Shown here: in pieces, positions 5,970 to 7,559 of the stretch
How positions within the stretch are numbered: position 1 is the stretch's first letter
Layout: the number at the start of each line of letters is the position of its first letter
Source of the DNA: Oscillospiraceae bacterium
GTDB taxonomy: Bacteria > Bacillota > Clostridia > Oscillospirales > UBA929
Assembly (NCBI GenBank): GCA_031282535.1
Contig: JAITDM010000073.1
Location: 1 to 7,559, forward strand
Reading direction: 5' to 3'
DNA: 7,559 nt
Made by a program: the position numbers and the translations under genes
The notes under the pieces: generated by a model
The model's database searches: none
What the model was told of the DNA's origin: nothing
The model's input: the letters and a program-made list of their open reading frames with translations, nothing else

Positions 5970-6028
5970 GTGCCGCGCGAAAGTGGTTTGCTGCCCACGA
6001 TGCCGCGCCTCCCCAAAACTCTTCTCCC

Positions 6029-6057
6029 ATCGTAACACAGTGTGGGAAAAACCGCAA
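6029..6057 (-). promoter_or_regulatory. Candidate promoter of the foldase lipoprotein gene
   Basis: On the minus strand TTGCGG (6052-6057) and TACGAT (6029-6034) are 17 bases apart. Each box keeps the most conserved positions but is not perfect. The start site would be near 6022, giving a leader of about 150 bases. Confidence 0.5.
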
Positions 6058-6065
6058 TGCCTGTC

Positions 6066-6095
6066 GGACAATTTTGTTGGAATCTCCAATTGTCC
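6066..6095. promoter_or_regulatory. Inverted repeat between divergent promoters, operator candidate
   Basis: GGACAATT (6066-6073) and AATTGTCC (6088-6095) are perfect inverted repeats with a 14-base spacer, so half-site centres are 22 bp apart, about two helical turns. The dyad lies between the -35 boxes of the two divergent promoters, near -58 for the foldase gene and -70 for pckG. That placement suits a dimeric regulator acting on both genes. The regulator is unknown. Confidence 0.55.
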
Positions 6096-6114
6096 CGTTT
6101 CCTTCATTTCTGCC

Positions 6115-6143
6115 TTGCGTTTGTACGGTAAATTGGGTATAAT
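6115..6143 (+). promoter_or_regulatory. Sigma-A-type promoter of pckG
   Basis: TTGCGT (6115-6120) and a perfect TATAAT (6138-6143) are 17 bases apart. Transcription would start near 6150 and leave a leader of about 134 bases before the pckG ATG. Confidence 0.75.
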
Positions 6144-6180
6144 ACCATAGGAAAGAGTACCAGATTTGCGCATAAAAATA

Positions 6181-6263
6181 CCAAAATTTGGCATTTCAAT
6201 CCGCCGCGCGTTGTGGCAGGTTCCACAAAATTTTGTGCGACGGACCGATGGGTTGTTTCGCAC
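6181..6263 (+). other. Palindrome-rich pckG leader with competing stems
   Basis: The leader has a dyad CCAAAATTTGG (6181-6191), a stem TTGTGG/CCACAA (6211-6216 with 6223-6228), a perfect 14-bp palindrome CACAAAATTTTGTG (6224-6237), and a stem GTGCGA/TCGCAC (6235-6240 with 6258-6263). The last three overlap and so cannot all form. The last stem ends 4 bases before the ribosome binding site AAGGAGGA (6268-6275). No known riboswitch fold is recognised. Confidence 0.45.
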
Positions 6264-6283
6264 TGTGAAGGAGGACATAAAAA

Positions 6284-7559
6284 ATGGCGTTGACAAGCAA
6301 CAAGGCCGTGTTGGACTGGGTGGAGGAAATGGCGGCGATGACGCAGCCGGATGCCGTCGTGTGGATCGACGGCTCGGAAGCGCAGCTGGACGAACTGCGC
6401 GGGCAGGCCCTTGAGAGCGGGGAGATCATCGCGCTCAGCGAGGAGAAGCTGCCGGGCTGCTTTTTGCACCGCACGGCGGTGAACGATGTGGCGCGGGTTG
6501 AGCACCGCACGTTCATCTGTTCGCGCAAAGAGGAGGATGCCGGCCCCACCAACAACTGGCTGGATCCCGAGGAGATGTACGCCCGGCTGAAGGGCCTCTA
6601 TACGGGTGCGATGAAGGGCCGCACGATGTATGTGATCCCGTTTTCCATGACGGTGCCGGAGTCGCCTTTTGCCAAGTTCGGCATCGAACTCACCGACTCC
6701 ATTTATGTCGTGCTCAACATGGCCATCATGACCCGCATCGGCCTGCGCGTGTTGCATTGTCTGGACGCCTCGAAGGACCCCTCCGATTTCACCAAGGGTC
6801 TGCACGCCAAAGCGGAGATCGATGAAGAAAACCGCTATATCGTCCAGTTCCCGGAGGACAACGCGATCTGGTCCATCAACTCCGGCTACGGCGGCAACGT
6901 GCTGCTGGGCAAAAAGTGCTTCGCGCTACGCATCGCCTCCTACCTCGGGCGCAACGAGGGCTGGATGGCCGAGCATATGCTGATTTTGGGCATCGAAAAC
7001 CCGGAGGGGGAGGTGCGCTATCTGGCGGCCGCGTTCCCGTCCGCCTGCGGCAAGACCAACCTGGCGATGCTCATCCCGCCCGAGATCTACAAGAAAAAGG
7101 GTTATAAGGTCTGGTGCGTGGGCGACGACATCGCATGGTTGCGCATCGGGCCCGACGGCCGTCTCTGGGCGGTCAACCCGGAGGCCGGCTTCTTCGGCGT
7201 GGCGCCGGGCACCAACATGAAGTCCAATCCCAACGCCCTGCTGTCCACCAGGAAGAACACGATCTTTACAAACGTCGTGCACAACCTGGACGACAACACG
7301 GTCTGGTGGGAGGGGCTCGACAAAAATCCGCCCGCAAACGCCCTCAACTGGAAGGGCGAGAAGTGGGATCACACCGACGGCAGCAAGGGCGCCCACCCCA
7401 ACAGCCGCTTTACCGCGCCGGCCAGCCAGTGCCCCTGTATCTCCGACAAATTTGAGGCGCCGGAGGGCGTGCCCATCTCGGCCCTTGTCTTCGGTGGCCG
7501 CCGCGCCAAGACCGCGCCGCTCGTCTACCAGTCGCGCGACTGGCAGCACGGCGTCTTCG
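6284..7559 (+). CDS. pckG: Phosphoenolpyruvate carboxykinase (GTP), 3' end beyond window
   Basis: This is a partial gene with 425 residues before the right edge; the full family length is about 590-620. The enzyme (EC 4.1.1.32) interconverts oxaloacetate plus GTP with phosphoenolpyruvate, CO2 and GDP in the cytosol. It serves gluconeogenesis, or the CO2-fixing direction in many fermenters. Visible GTP-type features are Arg71 in DVARVEHRTF, Lys210-Lys211 in LLGKKCFALRIAS, His231 in AEHMLILGIENP, the P-loop FPSACGKTNL (251-260) with the reactive Cys255 and Lys257, the metal-binding region VGDDIAW (279-285), the segment NPEAGFFGVAPGT (298-310), HPNSRF with Asn373 and Arg375, and FGGRR (403-407). 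These match the GTP class rather than the ATP class (PckA). Start 6284 has a strong AAGGAGGA site with an 8-base gap. It has its own promoter and a long structured leader, divergent from the foldase gene. Confidence 0.97.
   Translation, partial: MALTSNKAVLDWVEEMAAMTQPDAVVWIDGSEAQLDELRGQALESGEIIALSEEKLPGCFLHRTAVNDVARVEHRTFICSRKEEDAGPTNNWLDPEEMYARLKGLYTGAMKGRTMYVIPFSMTVPESPFAKFGIELTDSIYVVLNMAIMTRIGLRVLHCLDASKDPSDFTKGLHAKAEIDEENRYIVQFPEDNAIWSINSGYGGNVLLGKKCFALRIASYLGRNEGWMAEHMLILGIENPEGEVRYLAAAFPSACGKTNLAMLIPPEIYKKKGYKVWCVGDDIAWLRIGPDGRLWAVNPEAGFFGVAPGTNMKSNPNALLSTRKNTIFTNVVHNLDDNTVWWEGLDKNPPANALNWKGEKWDHTDGSKGAHPNSRFTAPASQCPCISDKFEAPEGVPISALVFGGRRAKTAPLVYQSRDWQHGVF

Larger units (their letters stand above)
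5871..6283. other. Divergent intergenic region between the foldase and pckG genes
   Basis: This 413-bp stretch has no credible gene. From left to right it holds the foldase leader with a GC-rich hairpin (5944-5969), the minus-strand promoter (6029-6057), a 30-bp dyad (6066-6095), the plus-strand pckG promoter (6115-6143) and a palindrome-rich pckG leader (about 6150-6283). The minus-strand frame continues open from the foldase gene to 6296, but nothing upstream of the lipoprotein signal looks coding. Confidence 0.75.

Noticed and set aside
5871..6296. N-terminal extension of the foldase frame up to 6296
   Set aside because: The frame is open but the lipoprotein signal at 5870 must be N-terminal, the extension crosses the promoter region and pckG start, and it has no recognisable protein features.
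6926..7549. Minus-strand frame of about 207 codons
   Set aside because: It is antisense to pckG, which has all its active-site motifs in a single uninterrupted frame.
1..7559. Mobile element, CRISPR array, tRNA or rRNA
   Set aside because: No transposase or integrase motifs, no regularly spaced repeat array, and no tRNA- or rRNA-like sequence was seen; the repeats present are local dyads tied to promoters and terminators.

Overview
The window looks like a chromosomal segment of a GC-rich member of the Firmicutes, most likely an anaerobic clostridial lineage. This is inferred from strong GGAGG-type ribosome binding sites, sigma-A-like promoters in AT-rich gaps between GC-rich genes, a perfect CIRCE heat-shock operator, a BlaR1-type M56 sensor protease, a PrsA-like foldase lipoprotein and a GTP-type PEP carboxykinase. 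I see no phage, transposase, CRISPR array, rRNA or tRNA.

Layout. Positions 1-779 (minus strand) hold the 5' part of a BlaR1/MecR1-like membrane metalloprotease, which runs off the left edge at its HExxH motif. It is preceded by a remnant of a BlaI/MecI-type repressor that keeps the dimerisation end but lacks the DNA-binding domain. An AT-rich gap (780-888) separates these from a plus-strand HAD-family phosphatase (889-1545). Next comes an hsp20 small heat-shock gene (1692-2144) with its own promoter and a consensus CIRCE element. A long perfect dyad (2152-2202) ends hsp20 and, from the other side, a large secreted amidase-signature enzyme (2239-4503, minus). The amidase transcript is predicted to start at the base of a terminator-like hairpin. 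Upstream lies a lipoprotein with a parvulin-type peptidyl-prolyl isomerase domain (4782-5870, minus). A 413-bp divergent region (5871-6283) carries back-to-back promoters with a symmetrical operator candidate between them. The GTP-dependent PEP carboxykinase gene pckG (6284-7559, plus) runs off the right edge.

How the genes relate. These are mostly single-gene units rather than one pathway. Hsp20 and the foldase both concern protein folding, one in the cytoplasm and one outside the membrane. The amidase and foldase are exported. The M56 protein and repressor remnant look like a decayed antibiotic or cell-wall-stress sensing pair. I do not see a coherent new multi-gene system. The most interesting signals are regulatory: the hairpin at the amidase start site, the dyad between the foldase and pckG promoters, the structured pckG leader, and the repressor that lost its DNA-binding half.
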